In this document: one piece after another, positions 18,608 through 27,531 of the stretch
Layout: every line of letters starts with the position of its first letter
Position numbering within the stretch: position 1 is the stretch's first letter
Source of the DNA: Bacillota bacterium
GTDB lineage: Bacteria; Bacillota; Clostridia; Acetivibrionales; DTU013
NCBI GenBank assembly: GCA_023399355.1
Contig: JAEWQC010000276.1
Span: forward strand, 7,467 to 71,466
Length of the DNA: 64,000 bases
Direction of reading: 5' to 3'
Made by a program: the position numbers and the translations under genes
Notes under the pieces: generated by a model
Told to the model about the DNA's origin: nothing
What the model saw: the letters and a program-made list of their open reading frames with translations, nothing else
The model's database searches: none

Positions 18608-18775
18608 CCAGAGCAGAGGCAGAAGATTTCACTGCTTTTGAATACATAGCCAGAGCAAAGGCAGAAGATTTCTCTGCCTTTGCGTACATAACCAGAGCAA
18701 AGACAGAAGGTTTCCCAGCGTTTGAATACATAGCCAGAGCAAAGGCAGAAGATTTCTCTGCCTTTGCGTACATAA
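18608..18775. repeat. Four tandem 42-bp repeats, each containing a hairpin
   Basis: Units start at 18608, 18650, 18692 and 18734. Units 2 and 4 are nearly identical, and units 1 and 3 share their last 12 bases, giving an 84-bp higher order. Units 2 and 4 contain a perfect 11-bp inverted repeat (GCAAAGGCAGA, 7-nt loop, TCTGCCTTTGC). Both strands are open through it, encoding 14-residue repeats such as RAKAEDFSAFAYIT on the plus strand. I see no ribosome binding site, so I do not call a gene. Confidence 0.9.
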
Positions 18776-18857
18776 CATTGTACTATTAACCGATAGCCAT
18801 ACTCCCTCCCCGAAGCGGCAAGATGTCACAAAGTGCGAGAGTGTATCACCCCTTAAC

Positions 18858-21401
18858 TCATACAAACCAAATCGGTGCGGTAATTGCGGCATAATCCGTA
18901 TACTGTTCTGTTTTTACTACAATAAACATATATTTTGCCTGTTTGATTTCATCACTGTCCAGGATAAAATTATTTTTATTCCAGCTGTTCTCCTGTTCCG
19001 CAACTGAAATAACAGTGTTGTCGGTATGGAGCTCAACTGCAGTTATCATACCGTTGCATTCAGCAAATGTGAGATCAAGATAATAGCAATCATCCTTCTC
19101 CAAATCACTACCCATAACGGCGGTTGTGCCGCCTGTGTTAGTAAGGCTGAAGGCTATGCCGAAATCGTGATATCTTATGGCATATACCCTGCGCTGTTTA
19201 ACAGCTGCCAGAACACAGTCTTTTGAGGATGCTTCAGCCGCAACGACAGTCCTGATATCAAAATAACTGTTCCGCAACACACAGAAGCAGTCATGGTTGT
19301 CGCTGGTGGCTGTAGGCGCTACCTTCCAGCCGTTGGCCAGAGCCAGTTCATATGAATCCACCCAGGTTTTTGTACTGCTTCCATCCGCCGATTTGGAAAA
19401 CACCTCGATAAGCTTAAAGGGTGTCCTGTCATATTCTGCTCCTGCTGCCTCCGTGAAATAATTAAACCCGTTTCCCGATCCGGGATGATTGAATTGAATA
19501 ACAAGATCCGGATTATTGCCATATTCCTTTGCCGCCCACCGGTAAAAGTCCTCTCTGGTATCGGGAGTATTGGCCCATCCGTCGGGCTGCCCATAATATA
19601 TCTGGTCGGTTCCGAACACATTGTAATGAGCAGTCGTATCGGCGGGATCGTCAGTATGGTCCGCCTCAAGCATGGCTACACCACCCAGACTGTATTCGTA
19701 ACCGGCAAAGGATGAAAAATTCAAATTATGTTCATATTTGTCGGCATAATTTTTAGTGTCCTCCCATTGATCCCGGGAAAGAGCGTACTTCTTACCCACA
19801 ACCTTTGGGCTGCCATCCGTATATCTGTCGCTACCGTCGGCCCACTTTCCGAAAACATGGTCTGAGATACCATCGAAATCATATCCCAAGGCCTGATAAA
19901 TACTGAAGGTATCAGACGGATCATAGATGTACCTGTTCAGAGGTATGCCGATACTGTCGGTTTCCCCTCCCCAAAATGCATCACTCCAGAGGGTATGGTT
20001 GTGCAGGTCGCCCTTCAGGAATATTAGCCCGTCGTAACCCCTGACGCCGGAAGCGCTGTGATGTGGCGTATAGCTGCTGATCGTTATTGAACTCGTCGTA
20101 TCATTGAACAAGTGTTCATCCAACGTTTTGTGAGAAGACTTTACGTTTAAATCAAAGAAGCCGGGACCGTAAATAGTCATAGAATCGCCGGAATTGGAGG
20201 CATCCTTAAATAATTCGGCCTTTAAATTCCCTGTAATGATAACTGTTGAAAGCTCATCATTTCCAACACTGCCCATCCTGCCGCAAACATTATTTGAATA
20301 CCAGCTGTTATAATCGGACTTTCCCGGATCCGTACGCATGACATATTCTCCGGTATAGCCGCCATTGTTGAAAAGATATACGGCAGGAAAATCGAGATCA
20401 ATTACCCGGATTGAGGAAATATTTGCAGTACCGGATAAGGTAAAACTCTGATCATTATTCCGGGCGACCAGTATCCGGCTGTTACCCGTATAATCCGTAT
20501 CCTCGAATAAATGCACTATATAGCCGGCTTTGACCGTAATTGAAGTGATGCTGTCATCCAGATCATACCTGCTGAGCTTGGGAACACTTGTCGTAAGGTT
20601 CTCAGCAGTGCTGCTGCTTTCAACTCTGACTGCATAGCAGCCGTCCGCCACCAGGATGGAAAGGCCGGCGTTATTGACGCGCGTAATGTCACATGGGCCT
20701 TTATATTTTTTTGAATCTCCCGTACAATCGGGTGAATCGAATACTTCCACCGAATAACCCGGATTTACCTTAAAAGACAAAAAACCGTCCGTAAAGTCCG
20801 AATAGCCTGCAGCATTGAACGAACCTTTACTAAGCTGTATGGAACTACCTTTATAATTCATTTTGGAATATACATATACTCCAAATTCATAATGCACCGA
20901 AACAGAAGAAAATTTGTCATTCCAGCTATCGCCTACATCGGATGTTTTAGCTTGGTATGTATGGCTGTCCCCGCTAAAGTCGTAATCGGTGTAGAATGTG
21001 AGGTCGTAGCCTGGCATGACCCAAATTGAACTTATTTTATCATTATAAAAGCCGGTATTTTTGAAGCTGTCGATATCGCCGTCTACTACCATCGAACTGC
21101 CCGAATAGCCGGGATCCGTGTAAATTATGGCTGCGCAGCGTGTATAGGTCCTTATGGAAGACATCCCGTAATTCCATTCATCGGAAAGGTTATTGTAGGT
21201 CCCGGCCTCAAATACCTTTCTGTTCCCGCCGAAATCGCTATCCTGAAATACAACTGCATAGCAGCCCTCTGCAACCACCATCGACTTAACATTATCATTA
21301 ATGCCTGCACTGCTTAAATGTGAATAATTCTCGCCGGTTGTTATTGTCACCGACTTACCACTTAGATTTACCTCCGGGTATAGTTTTACTGCCGTACTCA
21401 T
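18858..21401 (-). CDS. Beta/gamma-crystallin-repeat protein with C-terminal PHP (DUF3604-like) domain
   Basis: An 847-residue protein without a signal peptide. Residues about 1-460 are a chain of beta/gamma-crystallin-type motifs of about 40-45 residues, with calcium-binding loops such as DNVKSM, DKISSI, DKFSSV and DSITSI. From about residue 480 a PHP metal-dependent phosphoesterase-like domain follows: GDLHNHTLWSD (HxH), GISDH, an FNHPGSG segment and TSDNHD supply metal ligands. The ATG at 21401 is preceded by AAAGGAGAGG; the frame opens at 21476. The crystallin part may bind Ca2+ or a surface; the enzymatic substrate is unknown. Confidence 0.85.
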   Translation of the reverse strand: MSTAVKLYPEVNLSGKSVTITTGENYSHLSSAGINDNVKSMVVAEGCYAVVFQDSDFGGNRKVFEAGTYNNLSDEWNYGMSSIRTYTRCAAIIYTDPGYSGSSMVVDGDIDSFKNTGFYNDKISSIWVMPGYDLTFYTDYDFSGDSHTYQAKTSDVGDSWNDKFSSVSVHYEFGVYVYSKMNYKGSSIQLSKGSFNAAGYSDFTDGFLSFKVNPGYSVEVFDSPDCTGDSKKYKGPCDITRVNNAGLSILVADGCYAVRVESSSTAENLTTSVPKLSRYDLDDSITSITVKAGYIVHLFEDTDYTGNSRILVARNNDQSFTLSGTANISSIRVIDLDFPAVYLFNNGGYTGEYVMRTDPGKSDYNSWYSNNVCGRMGSVGNDELSTVIITGNLKAELFKDASNSGDSMTIYGPGFFDLNVKSSHKTLDEHLFNDTTSSITISSYTPHHSASGVRGYDGLIFLKGDLHNHTLWSDAFWGGETDSIGIPLNRYIYDPSDTFSIYQALGYDFDGISDHVFGKWADGSDRYTDGSPKVVGKKYALSRDQWEDTKNYADKYEHNLNFSSFAGYEYSLGGVAMLEADHTDDPADTTAHYNVFGTDQIYYGQPDGWANTPDTREDFYRWAAKEYGNNPDLVIQFNHPGSGNGFNYFTEAAGAEYDRTPFKLIEVFSKSADGSSTKTWVDSYELALANGWKVAPTATSDNHDCFCVLRNSYFDIRTVVAAEASSKDCVLAAVKQRRVYAIRYHDFGIAFSLTNTGGTTAVMGSDLEKDDCYYLDLTFAECNGMITAVELHTDNTVISVAEQENSWNKNNFILDSDEIKQAKYMFIVVKTEQYTDYAAITAPIWFV

Positions 21402-21695
21402 AAAATCCTCTCCTTTATTGTTTACTGAATATCGATATCTTTTCCTGCAGACTTTTACCACCAGTCCTCGTATCAAATCAGCAAAGAATCATTGATAAAC
21501 TCTATATTTATATTTGGGAGCGGATATTTTATGCTATATGTGAAAAAAAAGGGGTTGTGCGTAAAGGTGACTTCTTTTGTCCTTCGGGTCACGGTTGAAG
21601 TTGGAGAAATATGCCAGTCTTAATGAAAAGCATATATAATTTTAAGCTATGGTTAAGCTACTAAACCGAAGGATGGCGCTTGAACCATACAAAAA

Positions 21696-22385
21696 TTGTG
21701 TGAATTAATTGAAAAGCTGGAAGACCAACGCAGCAAAAAAGTTATGTTCATTTCTCACTGCTTGTTAAATACCAATACCAGATATTTGGTCGGAGCTTTC
21801 AGGCGTGGTTCTGTAGAGGAAATAATCTATGATGTATTGAAGGAAGGAGTGGGTATAGTACAGATGAAATGCCCTGAACAATGGGCATGGGGTGGAGTAT
21901 TGAGAAAAATCCTTTTGATTGTATTTGATGCAAAATGGACTTTTCCCCGCGATATTAAACCTCTATTAATTAAGCTGTTTATAGCCTATACTCGAATAAC
22001 TTATAAAAAATTGGCAAACGAGACCTTCAAAATGATATGTGATCACATTAAATCCGGGTACAAAATAATGGGGATTATAGGCGTAGATGGATCGTCTTCT
22101 TGTGGAGTAACAACAATATTGGATATCAGGAAGGTATTTGATTATTTTGTCTGTCAAGATATAAAAACATTGAATAAAGATGAATTTAATAGAGAGCTTT
22201 ATGAAAATTGTACAGCTACTGGAAGGGGTATATTGTGTCCGGATCTTTTTACTAAGCCATTCTTCAAACATCACGAGGCTTCCTTTATCTTTGCCCGATT
22301 CATCCTTGCGGTCAATACTTCGTCTATGGATACTAATAATATTCTTTTCGGCATCAGATTGAAGTGCTGTCAGGGATTTTATTGA
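21696..22385 (+). CDS. DUF523/thiouracil-desulfurase-like cysteine protein
   Basis: About 229 residues. Conserved-looking cysteine contexts are SHCLLNTNTRY, KCPEQWAWGG, DGSSSCG and ILCPDL, the pattern of DUF523-type proteins that may bind an Fe-S cluster. The start is poorly defined: the frame opens at a TTG (21696) without a clear ribosome binding site, and an ATG at 21673 preceded by GAAGG lies out of frame. An N-terminal frameshift or decay is possible. It is flanked by unrelated minus-strand genes. Confidence 0.55.
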   Translation: MCELIEKLEDQRSKKVMFISHCLLNTNTRYLVGAFRRGSVEEIIYDVLKEGVGIVQMKCPEQWAWGGVLRKILLIVFDAKWTFPRDIKPLLIKLFIAYTRITYKKLANETFKMICDHIKSGYKIMGIIGVDGSSSCGVTTILDIRKVFDYFVCQDIKTLNKDEFNRELYENCTATGRGILCPDLFTKPFFKHHEASFIFARFILAVNTSSMDTNNILFGIRLKCCQGFY

Positions 22386-22433
22386 AATGAGAGCGGAGAA
22401 AAAAAGATTCCTCCTCTTTTTGCAGCTTAAAAT

Positions 22434-23615
22434 TTAATCTTTGGGATAAGCCGGTTGACTGACTCCTATTGCATCGTTTATATCCAGGTTTGGAACCGAG
22501 AAATTATCCAGAAGTATGAAGTATTTCACCAATGCCAGGTATTTTCTGTTACTCCGATCCCTCGAATTCTCTTTGAGATTGTTTTCGTATTTTTCGTATT
22601 CGGAGTCGATTTTATTCATAAGATTTTTGTCATTCTTCGCTTGTTCATAAATAAAATTCTCGAACCTCCTTTTTAGGTAATACATCAGCCTTTTACCAGC
22701 AAGCTTATTACCGTTTAATTCAAGATAACTTTTATAATTTGGCTTCACTTGTGACACGTCAAACTTGCACAGTTTTGCCCAGATCAAAGCCTCGAACTGG
22801 TACATGAATTTTTCAATAACAGCCTCGGAGTCATAGCTTTGTAATGAAAGCTTATTGAAATCATACATGATTACGTCCTTATAAATTTGATATTCCTCAC
22901 AAGTAAGATCTTCGAAGCGTAAAACGAATTCAAGCGCAAAGGTATCATTGTTTATCGCCTCACGGAAGCCCGACACATACCCCTGTACAGATTTCAGCAG
23001 GCTGACGCCGGGCGAATTGGTTGCCTCCGACAGGTTTATACCGCCAAAGTATTCCTTATCCCTCAATTCTGTTCTCAGCATATTGGCTGCTTTTCCGGCT
23101 GCTACAGTATTCTCGGTATTAAAATCTCCATTCATAAGCTTTTTGCAATACTGTCGATATTTTAAATACTCACTCATTTCACCGATTGCCAACTTTTCCT
23201 CATTGATTAACTCCCTAAATTCTTTCAAATTACTTTTTGTTGAAGGACTGACGTTTTTATTCAACTTTATCAGACCTGCAATACTGTTTCTTTTAGCCTG
23301 GCCAGGAATTATAAGCTCAGTAAGCATTCTGCTTCTCAAAAATGAGGACAAGACTGCTTTTGTTGCCAGTCGTACAAGCTGTCCTGCCAGAGATGATTCA
23401 AGGATAAAGCAAATGAAAAGGTCTACGATCAGATTGCTTGTATTAGTTTCCGGACCGTCTTCAAGCAATTCGATTCTTTTGTCCTGAACTTGCTCCGCGG
23501 CTAAAACAACTGCATCAAGAATGTCCTGCAGACGCTGCAGCTTAATTTGTGTTGCATATTTCAAGTAAAATATCAGCTCTTCCCGTTCAAGTGTACTGGG
23601 TTTATCACTCATCAA
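22434..23615 (-). CDS. Unrecognised helical protein, partner of the 902-residue protein
   Basis: A 393-residue, highly charged, mainly helical-looking protein without signal peptide or clear catalytic motif. One moderately hydrophobic segment lies near residues 65-95 (NLIVDLFICFILESSLAGQL). It begins 15 bp after the stop of the 902-residue gene, so they form a two-gene operon. I do not recognise the family. Confidence 0.75.
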   Translation of the reverse strand: MMSDKPSTLEREELIFYLKYATQIKLQRLQDILDAVVLAAEQVQDKRIELLEDGPETNTSNLIVDLFICFILESSLAGQLVRLATKAVLSSFLRSRMLTELIIPGQAKRNSIAGLIKLNKNVSPSTKSNLKEFRELINEEKLAIGEMSEYLKYRQYCKKLMNGDFNTENTVAAGKAANMLRTELRDKEYFGGINLSEATNSPGVSLLKSVQGYVSGFREAINNDTFALEFVLRFEDLTCEEYQIYKDVIMYDFNKLSLQSYDSEAVIEKFMYQFEALIWAKLCKFDVSQVKPNYKSYLELNGNKLAGKRLMYYLKRRFENFIYEQAKNDKNLMNKIDSEYEKYENNLKENSRDRSNRKYLALVKYFILLDNFSVPNLDINDAIGVSQPAYPKD

Positions 23616-23630
23616 TGCATACCCCGCTTC

Positions 23631-26339
23631 TTATGAAAAATCCGGCAGGGTCGAGTTTTCCTGAAGCATAACCAGAGAAGTCGGGACGGTTATCTCCCAC
23701 TCTTCACCTGTAAGCATGTCAGGTTCAACTATATCTGCCTGGGCCTTCAGCTCTGCAGCAATAGAAACAAACAGCTCGTCATCCATGACAGGAGCCTCAC
23801 CGCCAGCCCATATTTCAGCTGTATTCATGTAATGCAGTATAGCAGTTTCATACCCTTCCTTAACCGGTAGTATTACTCTGGCTGTTCCGGCCTGCAGAAA
23901 TTTTTTGAAGATTGGATCAGGATCATTAAAGCATATATCCCTAATCCAGTTCTCACGTCTGCCCCAGAAATAAGGATAAAAAAGGTAGGTCATCTGCTCC
24001 CATTCATATGCTTGTTCAAAAAACTGTATCTCATTGCAGTTATTATTCAATGCCGGCTTGTCGATTTCCGGATATTTATCATCTACGCCTGAATCAACTT
24101 TTGAAGCCTCGGTCATAAAATTGTTGTTTAGAAGATCTCTGCGCAGAAGGTTGATGCAGGATTTTTTAAGTTCTAATTTTTCAATGCTTCTATTATCCAC
24201 AGGATTATTGCCCTGGATTACGACAGTGTTTTCCAGCTCGATCCGGGCTTTAAGCTCGTTATAGTCCGCTTTGAGCTTCTTGTAAGCACTGATTATCGAC
24301 TGATAAGTTTTGAGCTGCCACTCCGTGAATATGCTATCAATCCTCTTACACTTGACCGTAACTGTTACGTACACATGCCAGCAGTTTACGCCATACAAAA
24401 TGACGGGTATATTCCTGTCGATAACATTATCCATTGTTACAGTCCAGGAGCTGCTTTGATCAGAAACGCTGTGCTGACCAACCCATATGCTCCAATATGG
24501 AGTATCCCTTGTACGGTCATAAGGTCCTGATGGTGCGGCTGCTCCTTTAACCCGGAACTCTATGGCATTATATCCTTCGGGTACCTCTATTTTGCTTGTT
24601 ATATTAACTTTGCGGTTGTCACCCAAATCTATTTCGTCCGTATTGTTCTTGCTGGGACAGGCCAGGATCACCGACGTTTCGACGAACTCTTCCGGAGGTA
24701 TGGCTGCATCGGAAACTTCATACCTTTTTACATAACTGACATAGTTGTTCTGATCAAGTTCCAGAGGATCCAGTTTGTTTCCGCTGTTAACCGGACTCAT
24801 AGGCAGGGTTGGCTCATCCATTTCCAACCCCTTTACCGGCTTGTTACTCAAAGAGTGGATGTAAAAAGCTGCAGGCTCCGGGATGATGAATTCGTACATG
24901 AGGCGCTTGCCATAGTTTACTACCTGAGCTTTATAAAGCTTGTCAAGCCACCTATACATACCGATTACATGTCCGCTGCCGTTTTTATTATCAAAGCCGT
25001 GGGTATTGGTCTCCTCAACCTCTTCTAAGGTTTTCTGTGAACGTTCCTCCCTTACACGTTCACAGATTTTTGAGATCGATCGTGAAATGATTTCTTTTGA
25101 ATAATTGCTTGATACTCTATCCGATTCTGTTTTGGATTCATTTAATGCAAAATTGGTATCTGCCTGTATTTGAACTGTGGGTCCATAGGAAGCGGAAACG
25201 CTTAAACCTGCGTCAAACTTGATGTCTTCACTAATCGTTTTCTCTGTTTCTTTCTGGAGCTCGAACCTCTCAGTGCTTTGCAGGTCTTTTTCAGTTTCGG
25301 TACTGGTTTCGGTCTCCGAAAAATAGGATTCTTCTGTCCTGTTTAAGCGTCTGTGTTTTCTTTCCCTGAATTCACTTTTCATAACATTCTCAACATGGGC
25401 TATCTCTCCCATTTTATATTTGACCAGTTTTTGTTTTACAACCTTCAGATCTCCGAAGCCTATAGGGTGCATATAGGGAGTAGAAGGAAATACCCCGTCA
25501 CTGGACCGGTATTTCCGGTAGGAGGTATCTTTGATGATGCCGGGGAAAAATTCTTTAGGCACGAGAGGAGAAGCATTCACATATTGCTTTAAGCTGAAGG
25601 CTGAGATGATTTTTGAAACGGATTCAAGTATATTAAGAACCTTTAATGTCATAATTACCTTTTCTCTAAGTTCAGGGTAGGAGGCTGAGTCTGCCGAGAG
25701 TGCATAAAGCAGTTCCCAAAGAAGGTTTCTCAAAGTGTTGTTGTACTCTCCTCCTTCAACCTTTTGATCAAACATTTCTATAAAGCCCTGTACAGAACTC
25801 TTTATGGTAACGGCACAAGGCCTTATGGTTATAATGGGTTTTGGCCTTATATCCATTGCTTTTTTCCTACCTCTAAAGAGTCTGATAATAAATAACAACA
25901 GGCTTGTAAAAAAAGATATATTTGCTGCATCAGGCTCAGGCCTTTGGGGTTGGTCTACTGGAGGGGTGTACAAATCGGGACTGATGATAGAGTTTATACC
26001 TTGAATGAATTTAGCCATATTAAAGCTGCCAAGCTGAGATTTGAAAAAGAGCCAGAGCTGTTCCACCTTGTAGTCTATTTCCGGATTTTCGGAAAATGCT
26101 GACCTGTCTTCGACAAATTGCTTTGAGATCCGCTTTGCTTCATATAAGTTCTCTTTTGATCCAATACTGTTGATAAGCTTTAGAATCTCCAACTGTTTTT
26201 TTTCATGTGTTATATCGCCTGAATATACACCGGGTTTTCTTGCAAAAAACCGGACCCCCTTCTCGAGCGTAGAAACCTTTTGGGGAGGGCGAATAGCCAT
26301 AAATTTGAAGACATTGATCGGTTCTGTTCCACTGCTCAT
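23631..26339 (-). CDS. Large unrecognised protein (902 aa) with a central charged coiled region
   Basis: A short hydrophobic stretch at about 141-154 is followed by a basic patch (RLFRGRKKAMD). A Ser/Thr/Glu-rich, probably coiled segment lies at about 345-450 (SETETSTETEKDLQST). Next comes a region rich in beta-strand-like sequence, and a C-terminal aromatic block containing FEQAYEWEQMTYLFYPYFWG and LPVKEGYETAILHY. I recall similar uncharacterised proteins in diverse bacteria but cannot assign a name or function. The start has AAAGGA eight bases upstream. It is transcribed with the 393-residue gene. Confidence 0.75.
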   Translation of the reverse strand: MSSGTEPINVFKFMAIRPPQKVSTLEKGVRFFARKPGVYSGDITHEKKQLEILKLINSIGSKENLYEAKRISKQFVEDRSAFSENPEIDYKVEQLWLFFKSQLGSFNMAKFIQGINSIISPDLYTPPVDQPQRPEPDAANISFFTSLLLFIIRLFRGRKKAMDIRPKPIITIRPCAVTIKSSVQGFIEMFDQKVEGGEYNNTLRNLLWELLYALSADSASYPELREKVIMTLKVLNILESVSKIISAFSLKQYVNASPLVPKEFFPGIIKDTSYRKYRSSDGVFPSTPYMHPIGFGDLKVVKQKLVKYKMGEIAHVENVMKSEFRERKHRRLNRTEESYFSETETSTETEKDLQSTERFELQKETEKTISEDIKFDAGLSVSASYGPTVQIQADTNFALNESKTESDRVSSNYSKEIISRSISKICERVREERSQKTLEEVEETNTHGFDNKNGSGHVIGMYRWLDKLYKAQVVNYGKRLMYEFIIPEPAAFYIHSLSNKPVKGLEMDEPTLPMSPVNSGNKLDPLELDQNNYVSYVKRYEVSDAAIPPEEFVETSVILACPSKNNTDEIDLGDNRKVNITSKIEVPEGYNAIEFRVKGAAAPSGPYDRTRDTPYWSIWVGQHSVSDQSSSWTVTMDNVIDRNIPVILYGVNCWHVYVTVTVKCKRIDSIFTEWQLKTYQSIISAYKKLKADYNELKARIELENTVVIQGNNPVDNRSIEKLELKKSCINLLRRDLLNNNFMTEASKVDSGVDDKYPEIDKPALNNNCNEIQFFEQAYEWEQMTYLFYPYFWGRRENWIRDICFNDPDPIFKKFLQAGTARVILPVKEGYETAILHYMNTAEIWAGGEAPVMDDELFVSIAAELKAQADIVEPDMLTGEEWEITVPTSLVMLQENSTLPDFS

Positions 26340-26445
26340 ACTCTCATTCCTTTCATTGAGTCATTTTTACTGATAATAATTCTTCATTTTATGGTATAAT
26401 CCTTTAATTATATTAATAATTATGTAATTTTGTATTCTAAATGGT

Positions 26446-26492
26446 AAAACTCCGATCATTTTGTTGACCTCAGCAAAATGATCAGAGTTTTT
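26446..26492. terminator. Strong bidirectional terminator hairpin
   Basis: AAAACTC/GAGTTTT and GATCATTTTG/CAAAATGATC form a nearly continuous stem around the loop TTGACCTCAG. A- and T-runs flank both sides. A 25-bp core with one mismatch recurs at 26749-26773 as a half-element. Confidence 0.8.
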
Positions 26493-26649
26493 AGTCAAAT
26501 TCCACCGTTATGATTTTGGGCAAAGCTAAAGGACTTGACTTTATGTTGCAATTACTCACGCATATTTAAGCGTAAGAATTGTAGTTGAGGATAATTTTAA
26601 TAAAACTATCCCTGGAAAAACACTGTGAGCGAGTTAAATAAGAAAATAA

Positions 26650-26682
26650 AAATCCTTAGAACCACTAGAATTCCAAGGATTT
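26650..26682 (-). terminator. Terminator-like hairpin beside a tRNA-Thr fragment
   Basis: AAATCCTTAGAA and TTCCAAGGATTT pair at 11 of 12 positions, and T-rich sequence follows on the minus strand. It immediately follows the tRNA-Thr 3' fragment on that strand, as a normal tRNA terminator would. Confidence 0.65.
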
Positions 26683-26687
26683 CATTT

Positions 26688-26729
26688 CATTGGAGCTGGT
26701 GAAAGGAATCGAACCTTCAACCTGCGGTT
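26688..26729 (-). pseudogene. tRNA-Thr 3'-end fragment (att-like direct repeat, copy 1)
   Basis: 42 bp identical to 28372-28413. Read on the minus strand it is the variable loop, T-arm (GGTTCGATTCC) and acceptor 3' half of a tRNA ending CCA. Upstream of it no anticodon arm exists. Together with copy 2 it brackets a 1.7-kb segment carrying HigBA, a broken RhuM gene and a small HTH protein. Confidence 0.8.
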
Positions 26730-26816
26730 GTTCGTAAGGTAGTATATTATCATTTTGTTGACCTCAACAAAATATTTAGGAATTCTGCAAGTGGTACCTG
26801 CAGTTTTATCCTACTT

Positions 26817-27095
26817 TTAAGGCTTTTCGGAAGGAACGACGGCCAGTGTGTACCCTAATGGCTGCAGGATTTTGAATAATGTATCTATCTGAGGCGTTGC
26901 TTTCATGCTTTCCAGCCGGGCAATAGCAGGCTGCTTTAAGCCGGCAAGATCAGCAAGTTCCTTTTGGGACAATCCCTTGGATTCTCTGGCCTCAATCAGT
27001 TTCCCAATCAGCGCCACCTCAAAATCAATCTTGGCTTTCTGTGTTGGGCCAATGAATTTAGGGTCATTCCAAAGCTTATTAAAATTAGTTCCCAT
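26817..27095 (-). CDS. higA: HigA-type antitoxin (XRE helix-turn-helix)
   Basis: A 92-residue protein with a central XRE HTH: GLSQKELADLAGLKQPAIARLE at about residues 41-62. Position and size match antitoxins of the HigBA family, which neutralise the toxin and repress the operon by binding palindromes upstream. It begins 2 bp after the toxin stop codon; toxin-first order is characteristic of HigBA. Confidence 0.88.
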   Translation of the reverse strand: MGTNFNKLWNDPKFIGPTQKAKIDFEVALIGKLIEARESKGLSQKELADLAGLKQPAIARLESMKATPQIDTLFKILQPLGYTLAVVPSEKP

Positions 27096-27097
27096 AT

Positions 27098-27457
27098 CTA
27101 TTTGCTCCTTTCAAGGTGGTCAGCTAAATTCCTTTTGGCCTGTTCAATCTCTCTGTGCGGAGTCTTTTTTGTTTTCTTCAGAAAATGATGAAGCAATATA
27201 AAAGTGTTATCTCTGAAGTAGAAGAAGAATATCCTGTCATCCAAAGGGCGTAACTCCCAGATATTATCTTCGATGTGTTTGACATAAGGTTCACCGGCTC
27301 TTGTTCCGTATTCCTGCAGCACTCTGATGTAGATCAGAATTTTTTCGCTGCGGATGCGGTCATTTTTACTTGTTTGCCCTTTTGCCTGCAAGTCTACAAT
27401 GAAGTCCTTAATGGGTTCGTTGCCGCTTCGGTCTTCATAAAATTCAACTTCAAACAT
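27098..27457 (-). CDS. higB: HigB-type (RelE superfamily, Gp49-like) toxin
   Basis: A 119-residue protein of the Gp49/HigB branch. An N-terminal FYEDRSGNEPIKDFI motif, WELRPLDDRIFFFYF and HHFLKKTKKTPHREIEQA are the typical conserved blocks of the RelE-like mRNA interferase fold. It appears full length. Palindromic operator candidates lie 32-75 bp upstream of its start. Confidence 0.88.
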   Translation of the reverse strand: MFEVEFYEDRSGNEPIKDFIVDLQAKGQTSKNDRIRSEKILIYIRVLQEYGTRAGEPYVKHIEDNIWELRPLDDRIFFFYFRDNTFILLHHFLKKTKKTPHREIEQAKRNLADHLERSK

Positions 27458-27488
27458 TCTTTAGTGTTCCCCTCTGCCTGTAATATTA

Positions 27489-27531
27489 TAATAACATATT
27501 CGTTATTAAGTTACAATAACAAATTTGTTAT
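27489..27531. promoter_or_regulatory. Two palindromic operator candidates for higBA
   Basis: TAATAAC-6-GTTATTA (27489-27508) and the perfect 16-mer ATAACAAATTTGTTAT (27516-27531) lie in tandem upstream of higB. HigA-type antitoxins bind such palindromes. The sites overlap the truncated 3' end of the RhuM remnant. Confidence 0.6.

Larger units (their letters stand above)
18252..18857. other. 606-bp gene-free stretch with terminator, tRNA fragment and minisatellite
   Basis: It contains a terminator-like hairpin (18499-18534), a degenerate tRNA 3' end (18545-18585) and four 42-bp tandem repeats (18608-18775). Short open frames here exist only because the 42-bp unit is a multiple of three. Confidence 0.7.
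26340..26816. other. 477-bp gene-free stretch
   Basis: It holds the promoter region of the 902-residue gene, a bidirectional terminator (26446-26492), a second terminator-like hairpin (26650-26682), a tRNA-Thr 3' fragment (26688-26729) and a partial copy (26749-26773) of the first terminator's core. Confidence 0.7.

Noticed and set aside
18608..18775. Possible CRISPR array
   Set aside because: The 42-bp units are contiguous with no unique spacers, and no cas genes are nearby. It is a tandem minisatellite.
18580..18789. Plus-strand ORF made of 14-residue repeats
   Set aside because: Open on both strands only because the repeat is a multiple of three. There is no ribosome binding site, and it begins within the tRNA fragment.
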